A stretch of 64,000 nucleotides of DNA from CANQDT01 sp051878935 (GTDB taxonomy: Bacteria; Bacillota; Clostridia; Lachnospirales; Lachnospiraceae), in contig JBJELB010000015.1 in assembly GCA_051878935.1 (NCBI GenBank), forward strand, positions 1-64,000, read 5' to 3'. Both the position numbers and the translations under genes were made by a program. Shown here one piece after another: positions 7,905 to 17,473 of this stretch (within the stretch, counting starts at the first letter, position 1; each line of letters opens with the position of its first letter). The notes under the pieces are model-generated. The model did no database searches. It was not told the DNA's origin and saw nothing but the letters and a program-made list of their open reading frames with translations.

Positions 7905-9533
7905 CTATTTCAGCAATCGCAGTTTTTGCGCCACACGGCACAAATGATTTCCCATTGGGAAAACCGTCAATTCCTCTTTTGTAATCGCTCCTGATAACAA
8001 TAAGAAAATACCATATACCACAACAGCAATCACAATCGCTATCGCCAAACAGATGACATTACTTGCTACGACCTTGTGCCACAAAGCATAACTGAAGTAT
8101 GCTGCCACTCCCATAAAGGCAGATGCAATCGCCGGCAACACCATGGTTTCTTTTATCTTCATACGATGTCCGATAAAGCGATACAAAGCACGCTGGTTCA
8201 ACCAGCACATCGCGACTCCAAACACCAGAGTCGCAGCAATCATGCTGTACAGATTCCAGCTGGTAAAATACAACATCGCGATCAAAGCAATACAATGCAG
8301 CAACAGAGATAAAACTGCATTATGCACAGGTGCCTTGAGTTGTCCCAGACCCTGCAGGATGGCATTGGTAACAGTCGATAAAGACGTAAAGACGATTGTG
8401 ATACCACCTATCGTCAAAAGTCTCGAAGCCAGCGCCAATTCTCCACTGAACAATAATGACAGAATTGGCTTGGACAAGACACTCATTCCTACCGCTGCAG
8501 GAATCGCAATCAACATGGAAAACTTCATCGTCATATCAATTTTCTGATACGTATCCTGCATCCGTTTCTGTTCATAAACAACGGTGATACTCGGAATGAC
8601 GGCAGTCGAAATTGCAGCTGCGACCGCTACCGGTACACCGACCATAACAGTATATTTAACACTGTAAATTCCATACCATGTTGTAATCAGTTCTTCCCCA
8701 AAACCTTTCCAACCCATGATCATGGCATATAGATACTGATCAACCGTACTGTTGACATTAAAAATAAAAGAGCTGAAAATAACCGGCGTCACAGTCGTGA
8801 AAATAATCTTCAGAATAGAACGATAACTCTCAATTGTTTCCGTCTTGTCATTCTGTATATAAGTCATTTCACGTTTTCTGTGTCTGTTATAACAATACAG
8901 CATATAAACCAGACCAGCTGCAACACCTAACCCGGTACCAACTGCACCACCGGCAGCTCCACGTTGCGCTACTGCCTCCGCACCAGCGGTAATGACTGTC
9001 CGTGTCAATAAAAAGGCTGCTCCAACGCTTCCCACAGCATTGATGATCTGCTCGAAAATCTGAGAGATTGAAGTCGGCACCATCGTATTGCGCCCCTGAA
9101 AATAACCGCGAAACACACCCAGAATCGCAGATAGGAATATCGTTGGTGATAAAACGCGTAATGCCGTAACGCCCCTCGACATCTCATCAGGAATAATATA
9201 AGGAGCAAATACATAAGCAAACGCGGCAGCAACTCCACCAACAATGACGGCATAGATGAGTGCTCCTTTGAATATCCGATTGGCATTTCTGTACTCCTGT
9301 TTCGCCAATCTGGCAGAAATGATACGTGAAACAGCCAGAGGAATACTGAAAGAAGAAATCAGTAAAATCATCGCATAGATATTATAAGCAGAGCTGTAAT
9401 ATCCATTTCCCAGATCACCGATGATACCTGTTAAGGGAGCTCGATATAATACTCCTATGATTCGAACCAGAATCGAGGCAATTCCCAGTATCGATCCCTG
9501 GATTAAAAAATTGTGATTATCTGATTTCGCCAT
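7905..9533 (-). CDS. MurJ/YtgP-type flippase (MOP superfamily, SpoVB-like)
   Basis: 542 aa with about 14 hydrophobic segments spread over the full length. The opening (ILVRIIGVLYRAPLTGIIG, then GNGYYSSAYNIY) is the hallmark of the Firmicute YtgP/SpoVB group, whose best-studied member flips lipid II for cell-wall synthesis; SpoVB acts on the spore cortex. Which of the two roles applies here cannot be decided from sequence. A strong AGGAGG precedes ATG 9533. Downstream of the YerB-like gene with a 19-bp gap. Confidence 0.88.
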   Translation of the reverse strand: MAKSDNHNFLIQGSILGIASILVRIIGVLYRAPLTGIIGDLGNGYYSSAYNIYAMILLISSFSIPLAVSRIISARLAKQEYRNANRIFKGALIYAVIVGGVAAAFAYVFAPYIIPDEMSRGVTALRVLSPTIFLSAILGVFRGYFQGRNTMVPTSISQIFEQIINAVGSVGAAFLLTRTVITAGAEAVAQRGAAGGAVGTGLGVAAGLVYMLYCYNRHRKREMTYIQNDKTETIESYRSILKIIFTTVTPVIFSSFIFNVNSTVDQYLYAMIMGWKGFGEELITTWYGIYSVKYTVMVGVPVAVAAAISTAVIPSITVVYEQKRMQDTYQKIDMTMKFSMLIAIPAAVGMSVLSKPILSLLFSGELALASRLLTIGGITIVFTSLSTVTNAILQGLGQLKAPVHNAVLSLLLHCIALIAMLYFTSWNLYSMIAATLVFGVAMCWLNQRALYRFIGHRMKIKETMVLPAIASAFMGVAAYFSYALWHKVVASNVICLAIAIVIAVVVYGIFLLLSGAITKEELTVFPMGNHLCRVAQKLRLLK

Positions 9534-9552
9534 GGTCTCCTCCTGCCGTATT

Positions 9553-10656
9553 TTATGATTCTATCGTCAGATTATCTGCCCGAGATGTAGGATAAACAGA
9601 AATAAATGTTTTACCCGGATTCATCTTAATCTCTTTTCCATTCTCAGCATAATAGCGTGTAACGGCCTTTTTCCCTTTCTTTTTCCAGCTGATTTTCTGA
9701 TACTTTCCTCTTGTGCAGTAATATCCGGTTCCTTTCCCAACCAGTTCCATTGTCTGATAACCATTGTGATCAATATCCCATTCCTTAACGAGCTGTATGA
9801 TCACATTATCAAACCATAACTGCTTATTGGTCTGATCATCGATATGTTCACGGTCAAACTGGTAACGGTAATACTTCTTATCTTTCTTGCTATAGGTCAG
9901 CTTTGCCGTCATGTAATAAGAATATCCCAATGTAATACTTTTATGTTTCGTACCACCCTTTAAAGAAGATGGTTCATCCTTCCAGCGGAAATGACGTTTT
10001 GTATCAGCCGGGAGCTTTTTGCTGATTTTCTCTGATTTGATCGCTTTTTCCAACCCTTCGCTGCTGGTGTAACAGTTATGCGGAGCATAACGGTTTGGAT
10101 CACGGTAAAAAGAAATATTACTCAGATAAGTCAAACCACTGATTTCTGCTGTTTTCAGTTTTTTAATCTCTGACGTCGCATAATGTGTCTGTCCAAAATG
10201 TGTATAAATAGCATTATATTCGTCAGCAAAATCTACATAATAATGTCTGGCACTACGAACCGGACCAATCTTATCCATGCCGCTGTAATCTTCATAAATT
10301 GCCATCAGTCTCGTAATTCCACCCTCAGCGAGTGCTTCGTATATAATATCTGCTTTTGTAATGCCGGATTGCGGAATCGCATCCAGAATATTATTAATCA
10401 TGATCGCAACCGGACGACGCTGCGCCAATTCCGGCTTTTCCCATTTACCATTCACATTACTCTGCTTTAGTCCTGCATGAGGATCTGCTTCTTCTGTTGT
10501 GGCAGTTGTCTGCTCTGTTGTCATTTCCGTTTCTGTATGAAGCATATCAGCAGGCTCCTTGCCTGAAAACTTCATGTAAGCCCATGCAAACCATACAGCC
10601 AGTGCTGCAACTACCATAATGATTAAAATCGTTAAAAACAGTTTCTTTTTCTTCAT
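9553..10656 (-). CDS. DUF3048 (YerB-like) membrane-anchored protein
   Basis: 367 aa. One N-terminal transmembrane helix (about residues 6-29) after four Lys, then a Thr/Glu-rich linker (about 38-58), then the DUF3048 core: RPVAIMINN, PQSGITKADIIYEALAEGG and IGPVRSARHYYVDFA. This matches YerB of Bacillus, an extracytoplasmic protein of unknown reaction. Sits 3 bp after ybeY and before the flippase, in one operon. Confidence 0.9.
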   Translation of the reverse strand: MKKKKLFLTILIIMVVAALAVWFAWAYMKFSGKEPADMLHTETEMTTEQTTATTEEADPHAGLKQSNVNGKWEKPELAQRRPVAIMINNILDAIPQSGITKADIIYEALAEGGITRLMAIYEDYSGMDKIGPVRSARHYYVDFADEYNAIYTHFGQTHYATSEIKKLKTAEISGLTYLSNISFYRDPNRYAPHNCYTSSEGLEKAIKSEKISKKLPADTKRHFRWKDEPSSLKGGTKHKSITLGYSYYMTAKLTYSKKDKKYYRYQFDREHIDDQTNKQLWFDNVIIQLVKEWDIDHNGYQTMELVGKGTGYYCTRGKYQKISWKKKGKKAVTRYYAENGKEIKMNPGKTFISVYPTSRADNLTIES

Positions 10657-10659
10657 CTG

Positions 10660-11175
10660 TTACCCCTCGTCTTTACAGTCTCTTGTATATCCTGTTTTAG
10701 CCAGAATCTCTTCCTGCTTTTGTTCCATCTGAGCCCTTTCCTGCTCTTCCATATGGTCATAGCCGAATAAATGCAGCATGCTGTGAGCCACTAAAAAAGC
10801 AAGCTCCCGTTTCACGGAATGTCCGTATTCCTCTGCCTGTGACACTACTTTCTCTAAAGATATCACAATATCTCCTAACAAAAGCTCTCCTGTATCCGGG
10901 TGGAAATAATATTCCGGTTCTTCTCCATCCGGAAATAAAACTCCCGGAGTTTCATACTCTAGCATAGGGAAAGACAAGACATCCGTCGGTCGGTCAATCC
11001 CTCTGTACTCCCGATTAATTTCATGTATCGCTTCATTATCCACCAATAACACACTAATCTCTGCTTCATACGGACATTTCACATAATCAAGTGCTGCTTC
11101 AATTACGGTCCGGATTATGTTCTCTTCGTTCACGCCGAGCCCGATTCTGGTTTCTTTTTCCAGATTGACTGTCAT
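10660..11175 (-). CDS. ybeY: Endoribonuclease YbeY (rRNA maturation)
   Basis: 171 aa. Zinc-dependent RNase involved in 16S rRNA 3'-end maturation and ribosome quality control. The metal triad H-x3-H-x5-H is present as His131, His135, His141 (HSMLHLFGYDH), with the GDIVIS strand before it. The ATG at 11175 is chosen because family homology begins at MTVNLEKE; it overlaps the end of phoH by 77 bp. An insertion of about 12 acidic residues (around 80-92) is longer than in E. coli YbeY. Confidence 0.94.
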   Translation of the reverse strand: MTVNLEKETRIGLGVNEENIIRTVIEAALDYVKCPYEAEISVLLVDNEAIHEINREYRGIDRPTDVLSFPMLEYETPGVLFPDGEEPEYYFHPDTGELLLGDIVISLEKVVSQAEEYGHSVKRELAFLVAHSMLHLFGYDHMEEQERAQMEQKQEEILAKTGYTRDCKDEG

Positions 11176-12136
11176 TTCCTTTTGCCCTCTTTTCTTCATA
11201 CTTATCATACGCTGCCACAATCTTCTGCACCAATGGATGGCGGACAACGTCACGGCTCGTCAGATAACTGACTCCAATCTCATCAATGTCTTTTAATACC
11301 TTTAATGCAATGTCTAAACCGGAAGTCGCATCCGGTGGCAAATCCTTCTGTGTTAAATCACCGGTTATAATGGCTTTCGAGCCAAATCCAATACGGGTTA
11401 AAAACATCTTCATCTGGGCCGGTGTTGTATTCTGTGCCTCATCCAACACAATGAACGCGTTATCTAATGTCCGCCCTCTCATGTATGCCAAAGGTGCCAC
11501 TTCAATCAAGCCCTTCTCCTGATTCTTTAGGAAACTCTCCGCCCCCATAATCTCATATAAAGCATCATATAACGGTCTAAGATACGGATCAATCTTGCTC
11601 TGTAAATCACCCGGTAAAAATCCCAGTTTTTCCCCTGCCTCAATCGCCGGTCTGGTTAAGATAATACGATTGACCTCGTTATTTTTAAAAGCTGTAATCG
11701 CCATCGCCATTGCCAGATAGGTTTTTCCCGTTCCTGCCGGTCCGATCCCAAATACAATCATCTTATCCCGGATGTTCTGAACATATTTCTGTTGTCCTTC
11801 TGTCTTTGGTTTAATCGGTTTTCCATTGATATTATGACAAATCAGGTCTTTATCAAGTGCAACCAGATCCACATTCTGTTTTTCCATACATAATGCCAGT
11901 GCATAATTCACATTCTGTTCTGTAATCGTATTACCTCTCTTTGCTAACTGAAGCAGCTTGTTTAATACGACAATCCCACACTCCACATTGGTTTCTTCCC
12001 CTTGGATGAGATAATGATCATCTCTCGAAATAACCGCGATATGAAGCGTGTTTTCTATTTTTTTTAAATAACTGTCAAACTGCCCAAATACATTCTGAGC
12101 CAGGTCCTGCGGAATACTAATTTGTTTTGTTATCAT
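11099..12136 (-). CDS. phoH: PhoH-family ATPase
   Basis: 345 aa. An N-terminal KH-like region is followed by the P-loop GPAGTGKT at residues 132-139 and a Walker B containing VLDEAQNTT near 235. PhoH (YbeZ) proteins are ATPases or RNA helicase-like partners of YbeY, and phoH-ybeY adjacency is conserved. The last about 25 residues are a basic Arg/Asn/Gln-rich tail overlapping the start of ybeY. Divergent from yqfD. Confidence 0.94.
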   Translation of the reverse strand: MITKQISIPQDLAQNVFGQFDSYLKKIENTLHIAVISRDDHYLIQGEETNVECGIVVLNKLLQLAKRGNTITEQNVNYALALCMEKQNVDLVALDKDLICHNINGKPIKPKTEGQQKYVQNIRDKMIVFGIGPAGTGKTYLAMAMAITAFKNNEVNRIILTRPAIEAGEKLGFLPGDLQSKIDPYLRPLYDALYEIMGAESFLKNQEKGLIEVAPLAYMRGRTLDNAFIVLDEAQNTTPAQMKMFLTRIGFGSKAIITGDLTQKDLPPDATSGLDIALKVLKDIDEIGVSYLTSRDVVRHPLVQKIVAAYDKYEEKRAKGNDSQSGKRNQNRARRERREHNPDRN

Positions 12137-12238
12137 GTCTTAAAAGTCTCCTTATCTGTGCAAAATTTTACCACACATACACGTCTATTTCAAGCTGTGA
12201 AGCATATATTAGTAAGGATATCAGGCGAGGAGTTCCCA

Positions 12239-13501
12239 TTGAATTTCAAAGAATATCTGCGTGGAAACCGACGTTCATTCCTGGAACATCTGCTCAGCTA
12301 TTTACATGGATTTGTCAGGCTTCGTATCGAAGGAAAAGGCATCCGTCGTTTTCTTCAGATTTGTGAACATAAACAGCTTTTATTATGGAAAAAGAACTTA
12401 TCCGAGGAACGTTTGACCTGTTATGTCTCAATCCGTGATTTCTATTCGCTCCATCCCATTGTACGGAAAACACATGTCCGTGTGAAGATACTCTCCCGGC
12501 ACGGACTTCCTTTTTTCTTTTACCGTTATAAAAAACGGAAAATGTTCGCTATCGGCATTTTGTTTTGTCTCCTCTTTTTATATACTCTCTCTCATTTTTT
12601 ATGGGACATTCAGGTATTCGGCTGTGATGCCTATTCTGACGAACAAATTGTTCATTATCTTGAGAAAAGCGGACTTCATCTCGGAAAGTCCCTCTCTCAG
12701 ATTGACTGTGCCCATTTAGAAGAAGCAATCCGACAGCAATTTCCCGATATCTCATGGGTTTCCTGCGAACAGACGGGAACACTGCTTACCGTGCGATTAA
12801 AAGATACAATTCCACCGGAACAAACAAATACGAATCAGACTCCCTGCGATCTGATTGCCACCCATTCCGGTACGATTGAGTCTATCATCACAAGAAGCGG
12901 TACTCCTCTCGTCAAACAAGGGGATAAAGTAAAAAAGGGAGATATTCTCATCTCGGGAGTCATTCATATCTATGATGACTTTGATAATGAACTCGAAAGT
13001 GAACTGACCGTTTCCGACGGCGACATCTATCTAAGTACAAACGAAACATATCATGATGAATTTCCTTTGTCATATTACAAAAAAACTCCAACCGGTAAGA
13101 AGAAAAATATATATGAATTCAAAATTTTCGGTTTCCGTTTCTCTTTTCCATGGAGCATGCCCGATTATACTTATTATGAAACAGTCAGTGAAGGACATAC
13201 ACTCCGCCTTGGAAAAACATTTTATCTTCCGGTCTCTTTTACCCATCATATATGTCAGGAAACAACTTCCGTTCGCATGACATACAGCAAAAAAGAAGCA
13301 TTAGCAAAAAGCAACCGCCGGTTTCAACGATATATCAGAAATCTTAAAAAAAATGGCATAAAAGCTGGAAAAGAAACCCTGTACTATTCGATAAAAAATG
13401 ATATCTATCAGACTGACGGCACCATTCCCTTGAAACTCAAAACCGGTAAAATCGCTGCAGTCAGAAAAATAGAAAAGGTCAAACCTGACGAAACTTCGTA
13501 A
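12239..13501 (+). CDS. yqfD: Sporulation protein YqfD
   Basis: 420 aa using a TTG start at 12239, chosen because GAGGAG lies six bases upstream and family homology begins right there (NFKEYLRGN). Residues about 95-125 carry a transmembrane helix after a basic cluster; the extracytoplasmic part contains the strongly conserved segment IIT-RSGTPLVK-GDKVKKGDILISG near 215-240. YqfD is needed for sporulation in Bacillus, acting in the mother-cell membrane. It normally precedes phoH on the same strand; here it is divergent. The stop lies inside the terminator at 13475-13512. Confidence 0.9.
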   Translation: MNFKEYLRGNRRSFLEHLLSYLHGFVRLRIEGKGIRRFLQICEHKQLLLWKKNLSEERLTCYVSIRDFYSLHPIVRKTHVRVKILSRHGLPFFFYRYKKRKMFAIGILFCLLFLYTLSHFLWDIQVFGCDAYSDEQIVHYLEKSGLHLGKSLSQIDCAHLEEAIRQQFPDISWVSCEQTGTLLTVRLKDTIPPEQTNTNQTPCDLIATHSGTIESIITRSGTPLVKQGDKVKKGDILISGVIHIYDDFDNELESELTVSDGDIYLSTNETYHDEFPLSYYKKTPTGKKKNIYEFKIFGFRFSFPWSMPDYTYYETVSEGHTLRLGKTFYLPVSFTHHICQETTSVRMTYSKKEALAKSNRRFQRYIRNLKKNGIKAGKETLYYSIKNDIYQTDGTIPLKLKTGKIAAVRKIEKVKPDETS

Positions 13502-13512
13502 GGTTTGACCTT
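13475..13512. terminator. Rho-independent terminator between yqfD and rpsU
   Basis: Perfect 12-bp stem AAGGTCAAACCT / AGGTTTGACCTT at 13475-13486 and 13501-13512. On the minus strand it is followed by TTTTCTATTTTT, so it chiefly ends rpsU; the yqfD stop codon (13499-13501) is inside it, so it can also end yqfD. Confidence 0.85.
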
Positions 13513-13525
13513 CATATTCTGCACA

Positions 13526-13702
13526 CTATTTAAATTTTCTTTTTCTAGCTGCTTCAGATTTCTTTTTACGTCTAACACTTGGTTTTTCGTAATGCTCTCT
13601 CTTGCGGATCTCCTGCTGAATACCTGCTTTTGCACAGTTTCTCTTGAATCTGCGAAGAGCGCTATCTAAAGTTTCGTTTTCTTTTACGATTACATTAGCC
13701 AT
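13526..13702 (-). CDS. rpsU: 30S ribosomal protein S21
   Basis: 58 aa, very basic, with the S21 pattern VIVKENETLDSALRRFKR and a Lys/Arg-rich tail. Binds 16S rRNA near the anti-Shine-Dalgarno end. The ATG at 13702 follows GGGAGG; upstream in-frame codons are rejected because S21 always starts near MANV/MSEV. It has its own promoter at 13783-13810. Confidence 0.96.
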   Translation of the reverse strand: MANVIVKENETLDSALRRFKRNCAKAGIQQEIRKREHYEKPSVRRKKKSEAARKRKFK

Positions 13703-13782
13703 AGTCTCACACCTAACCTCCCTCCAGTTGCGTATTGTGCCTTTACAACTGTTTGGGTAATATTTATAAAGCACTAACAAAA

Positions 13783-13810
13783 ATTATAACATAATTTCCG
13801 ATTTCGTCAA
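13783..13810 (-). promoter_or_regulatory. rpsU promoter
   Basis: Minus-strand TTGACG (13805-13810), 16-bp spacer, TATAAT (13783-13788), about 80 bp before the rpsU ATG. Confidence 0.75.
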
Positions 13811-13823
13811 CAGTTTTTTTATT

Positions 13824-16463
13824 TTATTTGGATAGCTGCTCCGTCACAGTTACCACAGCCTGTTTCAAAGCATCTGCAATCCCCGCCGGATTCTTACCAC
13901 CGGCCTGGGCCATATTAGGACGGCCACCGCCGCCGCCACCAACAAGTCCGGCAATTGCTTTGATCAGATTACCGGCATGAGCACCTGCCTTCATAGCAGC
14001 ATCATCTGCCATGGCAATCAAATTCACTTTTCCATCATTCTCAGAGGCCAGTACGATCACATCTGCCTGCTCCTTTAACTGGTCGCCAAGATTACGAAGT
14101 CCATTCATATCAACACCATCAACACTTGCAGCAAGCACGTTTACACCTGAAATCTCCTGAATCTGATTCGCGATGTCACCTAACGAATCATTTGCCAGTT
14201 TGCTCTTCAGCTTTTCATTTTCGGAATGTAATTCCTTGATTTCAGCAAGCAATGTCTCGATTTTATCTGCCAGCTTTGCAGGCTCTGTTTTCGCCGCTGC
14301 AGCAGCTTTGTTTAGAGTTTCTTCCAGATTCTGATAATAAGCATCCAGACCACCCGCTGTAATCGCTTCAATACGGCGCACTCCTGCAGCAACACCATTC
14401 TCAGATAAAATCTTAAATCCACGAATCGTTCCCGTATTGCTTACATGGGTACCACCACACAACTCAATCGAGAAATCTCCCATTTTGACAACGCGGACCT
14501 TATCACCGTACTTCTCACCAAACAACGCCATCGCACCGGTCTTCTTTGCTTCTTCAATACTCATTACCTCTGTAACAACCGGAAGGGCTTCCCTAATCTT
14601 CTCGTTGACCATACGTTCTACCTGTTCCAGCTCTTCTTTGGTCAATGCTGAAAAATGAGAAAAGTCAAAGCGAAGACGGTCAGCATTCACATCCGAACCG
14701 GACTGTTCTACGTGCTCTCCTAATACGGTACGCAACGCTTTCTGCAATAAGTGTGTTGCACTGTGGTTTTTTCCGGATGCCAGTCGACGTTCTTCGTCTA
14801 CTTTCAGAGTAACGGTATCGCCAACCTTTAACATACCCTTCTTCATCTGACCGATGTGACCAATCTTACCGCCTAATAATTTCACGGTATCCTGCACACG
14901 GAACTCTCCCTCTGCCGTAACAATCACACCTGTATCTGCTGCCTGTCCACCACTCGTTGCATAAAACGGTGTCTCTTCTACGATAATCGTACCTACATCA
15001 CCATCTGTCAGAGCCTCTACCAGTTCAGTATCGGTTGTTAATACGGTAATCTTAGAATCAGCAACTAATGTATCATATCCCACAAACGCAGAAGTAATGG
15101 ATGGATCAATGGATTCATATACCGTAACATCAGCGCCCATATAGTTCGTTGTCTTGCGGGCTTTTCTTGCTTTTTCTCTCTGCTCGTTCATTTCAGCCGT
15201 AAATCCGGCTTCATCAATCGTAAAGCCTTTCTCTTCCAGAATCTCTTTCGTCAGATCTAACGGAAAACCATATGTATCATACAGTTTAAAGGCATCAGAA
15301 CCAGTCAGTTCCTTCCGTCCGGCTTTTGTCATTTCATCCTGCATCTCCGATAAAATCTGCAGTCCCTGATCGATGGTCTTATTGAATTTCTCTTCCTCCT
15401 GGGCAAGCACCTGTTGAATAAATACCTGTTTCTCTTCCAGCTCCGGATATCCATCCTTAGAGCTTGTAATCACAGTCTGACTCAATTCAGACAAAAATGC
15501 TCCCTGAATGCCTAACAGTCTTCCGTGACGTGCTGCACGGCGAATCAAGCGGCGAAGGACATAACCACGTCCTTCATTCGTCGGCATAATACCATCAGAA
15601 ATCATGAAAGTAGCCGAACGGATATGATCCGTAATCAATCGAATGGAGACATCCTTTTTCTCATCCGATTTGTACGTTACGCCAGCCAATTCGCAGACCT
15701 TATTGCGCAGCATCTCAATCGTATCAACATCAAACAGAGAATCTACATCCTGTACAACAACGGCAAGACGTTCCAAGCCCATACCGGTATCAATATTCTT
15801 TTGCTCCAATTCACTGTAATGACCTTTTCCATCATTATCAAACTGGGTAAACACGTTGTTCCAGACCTCCATATAGCGATCGCATTCACAACCAACCGTG
15901 CAGTCCGGACTTCCGCAACCATACTTCTCTCCACGATCATAATAAATCTCAGAACATGGTCCGCATGGGCCGGAGCCATGCTCCCAGAAGTTATCTTCCT
16001 TTCCAAACTTGAAGATACGTTCTGCAGGAATACCCATCTCTTTGTTCCAAATCTCAAAGGCTTCGTCATCATCCACATAGACAGATGGATACAGACGGTC
16101 AGGTGACAAACCGACAACCTCCGTTAAGAACTCCCAGCTCCAATGAATCGCTTCTGTTTTAAAGTAATCACCAAAAGAAAAGTTTCCCAGCATTTCAAAA
16201 AATGTGCCGTGACGGGCTGTTTTACCTACATTTTCGATATCACCGGTGCGGATACATTTCTGACAGGTCGTTACACGTTTACGTGGCGGAATCTCCTGTC
16301 CGGTAAAGTATGGCTTTAACGGTGCCATACCGGAATTAATTAATAGTAAACTGTTATCATTATGTGGAACAAGAGAAAAACTCTTGAGCTTTAAATGTCC
16401 TTTACTTTCAAAAAACTCAAGATACATTTTTCTCAGGTCATTCAAACCATATTTCTTAGCCAT
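13824..16463 (-). CDS. alaS: Alanyl-tRNA synthetase
   Basis: 879 aa class II synthetase that charges tRNA-Ala. Seen in order: catalytic domain (FFESKGH, then RHGTFFEMLGNFSFGDYF), tRNA-binding middle, editing domain with zinc motifs HSATHLL and CGGTH, and the C-Ala domain ending in a glycine run (GGGGGGRP) and ADALKQAV. The ATG at 16463 (MAKKYGL) has AGGAGG ten bases upstream; it overlaps the preceding 45-aa gene by 8 bp. No T-box leader is present, unlike many Firmicute alaS genes. Confidence 0.97.
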   Translation of the reverse strand: MAKKYGLNDLRKMYLEFFESKGHLKLKSFSLVPHNDNSLLLINSGMAPLKPYFTGQEIPPRKRVTTCQKCIRTGDIENVGKTARHGTFFEMLGNFSFGDYFKTEAIHWSWEFLTEVVGLSPDRLYPSVYVDDDEAFEIWNKEMGIPAERIFKFGKEDNFWEHGSGPCGPCSEIYYDRGEKYGCGSPDCTVGCECDRYMEVWNNVFTQFDNDGKGHYSELEQKNIDTGMGLERLAVVVQDVDSLFDVDTIEMLRNKVCELAGVTYKSDEKKDVSIRLITDHIRSATFMISDGIMPTNEGRGYVLRRLIRRAARHGRLLGIQGAFLSELSQTVITSSKDGYPELEEKQVFIQQVLAQEEEKFNKTIDQGLQILSEMQDEMTKAGRKELTGSDAFKLYDTYGFPLDLTKEILEEKGFTIDEAGFTAEMNEQREKARKARKTTNYMGADVTVYESIDPSITSAFVGYDTLVADSKITVLTTDTELVEALTDGDVGTIIVEETPFYATSGGQAADTGVIVTAEGEFRVQDTVKLLGGKIGHIGQMKKGMLKVGDTVTLKVDEERRLASGKNHSATHLLQKALRTVLGEHVEQSGSDVNADRLRFDFSHFSALTKEELEQVERMVNEKIREALPVVTEVMSIEEAKKTGAMALFGEKYGDKVRVVKMGDFSIELCGGTHVSNTGTIRGFKILSENGVAAGVRRIEAITAGGLDAYYQNLEETLNKAAAAAKTEPAKLADKIETLLAEIKELHSENEKLKSKLANDSLGDIANQIQEISGVNVLAASVDGVDMNGLRNLGDQLKEQADVIVLASENDGKVNLIAMADDAAMKAGAHAGNLIKAIAGLVGGGGGGRPNMAQAGGKNPAGIADALKQAVVTVTEQLSK

Positions 16464-16593
16464 TTGTCTGTTCCTCCTGCTTAGCATTCTTTCTATCTCT
16501 CAGTTTCTTCCCGCATAAAACACCGGCGACTGCGACTGCAATGAATGCCACATATTTGATTATATAAGAAACAAATTCTGATAAAAATACCAT
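16456..16593 (-). CDS. 45-aa small membrane protein upstream of alaS
   Basis: ATG at 16593 preceded by AAGGAG (spacing 10); an in-frame ATG at 16602 sits only one base from that site. Product begins MVFLSEFVSYIIKYVAF, has one transmembrane helix (about residues 8-27, ending AVAGVLCG) and a charged tail KKLRDRKNAKQEEQTNG. Its TAA (16456-16458) overlaps the alaS start by 8 bp and the alaS ribosome site lies inside it, so translation is coupled. Function unknown. The overlap, ribosome site and clean membrane topology make it a likely real gene. Confidence 0.7.
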   Translation of the reverse strand: MVFLSEFVSYIIKYVAFIAVAVAGVLCGKKLRDRKNAKQEEQTNG

Positions 16594-16627
16594 GCTAATC
16601 ATACTCCTTATCTCATTCTGTTATTTT

Positions 16628-16641
16628 AGGGTGTACACCCT
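16628..16641. promoter_or_regulatory. 14-bp perfect palindrome upstream of the alaS unit
   Basis: AGGGTGTACACCCT is perfectly symmetric and lies 35-50 bp before the small-protein/alaS start and 59 bp after the trpZ stop. No T-run follows on either strand, so it is a better operator than terminator candidate. The binding protein is unknown. Confidence 0.4.
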
Positions 16642-16699
16642 TATTCGATTAAGTATATCACATGAGGGAAAATGACTCAAGTGAAAAAGACAGTATCCC

Positions 16700-17473
16700 C
16701 TAATTTCCACATTCTATACTGATTGCATTAAACTTCGTCAAAATGTCATCCACACATAATTTTTCTTTTTCTGCACCGGCCTTATCAATCACAATGTTCC
16801 CCTGATGCATCATGACCAGTCTCGTACCGTATTCCACAGCATACCGCAAGTTATGCGTAACCATCAGTGTCGTCAGTTTTTTCTCTTTTACGACTGTTTC
16901 CGTCAGCTCCATGATAATATCAGCCGTTTTCGGATCCAATGCTGCAGTATGCTCATCCAGTATCAGATAATCCAGCGGCACCATCGTTGTCATAATCAGT
17001 GCCAGTGCCTGTCGCTGTCCTCCGGACAGATTCCCTACGCGAACTCCCAGCTTATCCTCCAGACCAAGTCCTAACGGTCTTAAAATATCACGATAATACT
17101 CAATTCGCTTCCGGTTAGTTCCCGGCGTCAGATTAAAGCTTTTATTCTTATTATCTGCCAAAGACATATTTTCCAGTATCGTCATAGATGCACAGGTACC
17201 CATTGCCGGATTCTGATATACACGTCCAATCCTTACATGTCTCTTAAATTCTTTTTCTTTCGTGTAATCTTTCCCATCCAGAATGACAGCCCCCTCATCT
17301 ACCGGAATACTGCCACAGATAATGTTTAACATCGATGTTTTTCCGGAACCATTGCTTCCGACTACAGAGACAAACTCGCCATCATGAACCTCAAAGTTAA
17401 AATCATTGAACAGACACATCTCATTTACGGTCCCCGGATTATAGTATTTATAAATATGCTGTAAACTAAGCAT
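16700..17473 (-). CDS. trpZ: Tryptophan ABC transporter, ATP-binding protein
   Basis: 257 aa. Walker A GSNGSGKT (about 39-46), signature LSGGQRQALAL (about 147-157), Walker B DYLILDEHTAALDP. Energises uptake through TrpY. Overlaps trpY by 8 bp. The tryptophan assignment comes from the Trp T-box heading the operon (19574-19829), matching the predicted Firmicute TrpXYZ systems; the ATPase alone would only be called LivF/LptB-like. Confidence 0.85.
   Translation of the reverse strand: MLSLQHIYKYYNPGTVNEMCLFNDFNFEVHDGEFVSVVGSNGSGKTSMLNIICGSIPVDEGAVILDGKDYTKEKEFKRHVRIGRVYQNPAMGTCASMTILENMSLADNKNKSFNLTPGTNRKRIEYYRDILRPLGLGLEDKLGVRVGNLSGGQRQALALIMTTMVPLDYLILDEHTAALDPKTADIIMELTETVVKEKKLTTLMVTHNLRYAVEYGTRLVMMHQGNIVIDKAGAEKEKLCVDDILTKFNAISIECGN

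Noticed and set aside
16628..16641. Terminator of trpXYZ
   Set aside because: Perfect palindrome but no T-run on the minus strand after it, so kept only as a possible operator.
16594..16699. T-box leader for alaS
   Set aside because: The 106-bp gap between trpZ and the small gene lacks the TGG-ACCGCG core and is too short.
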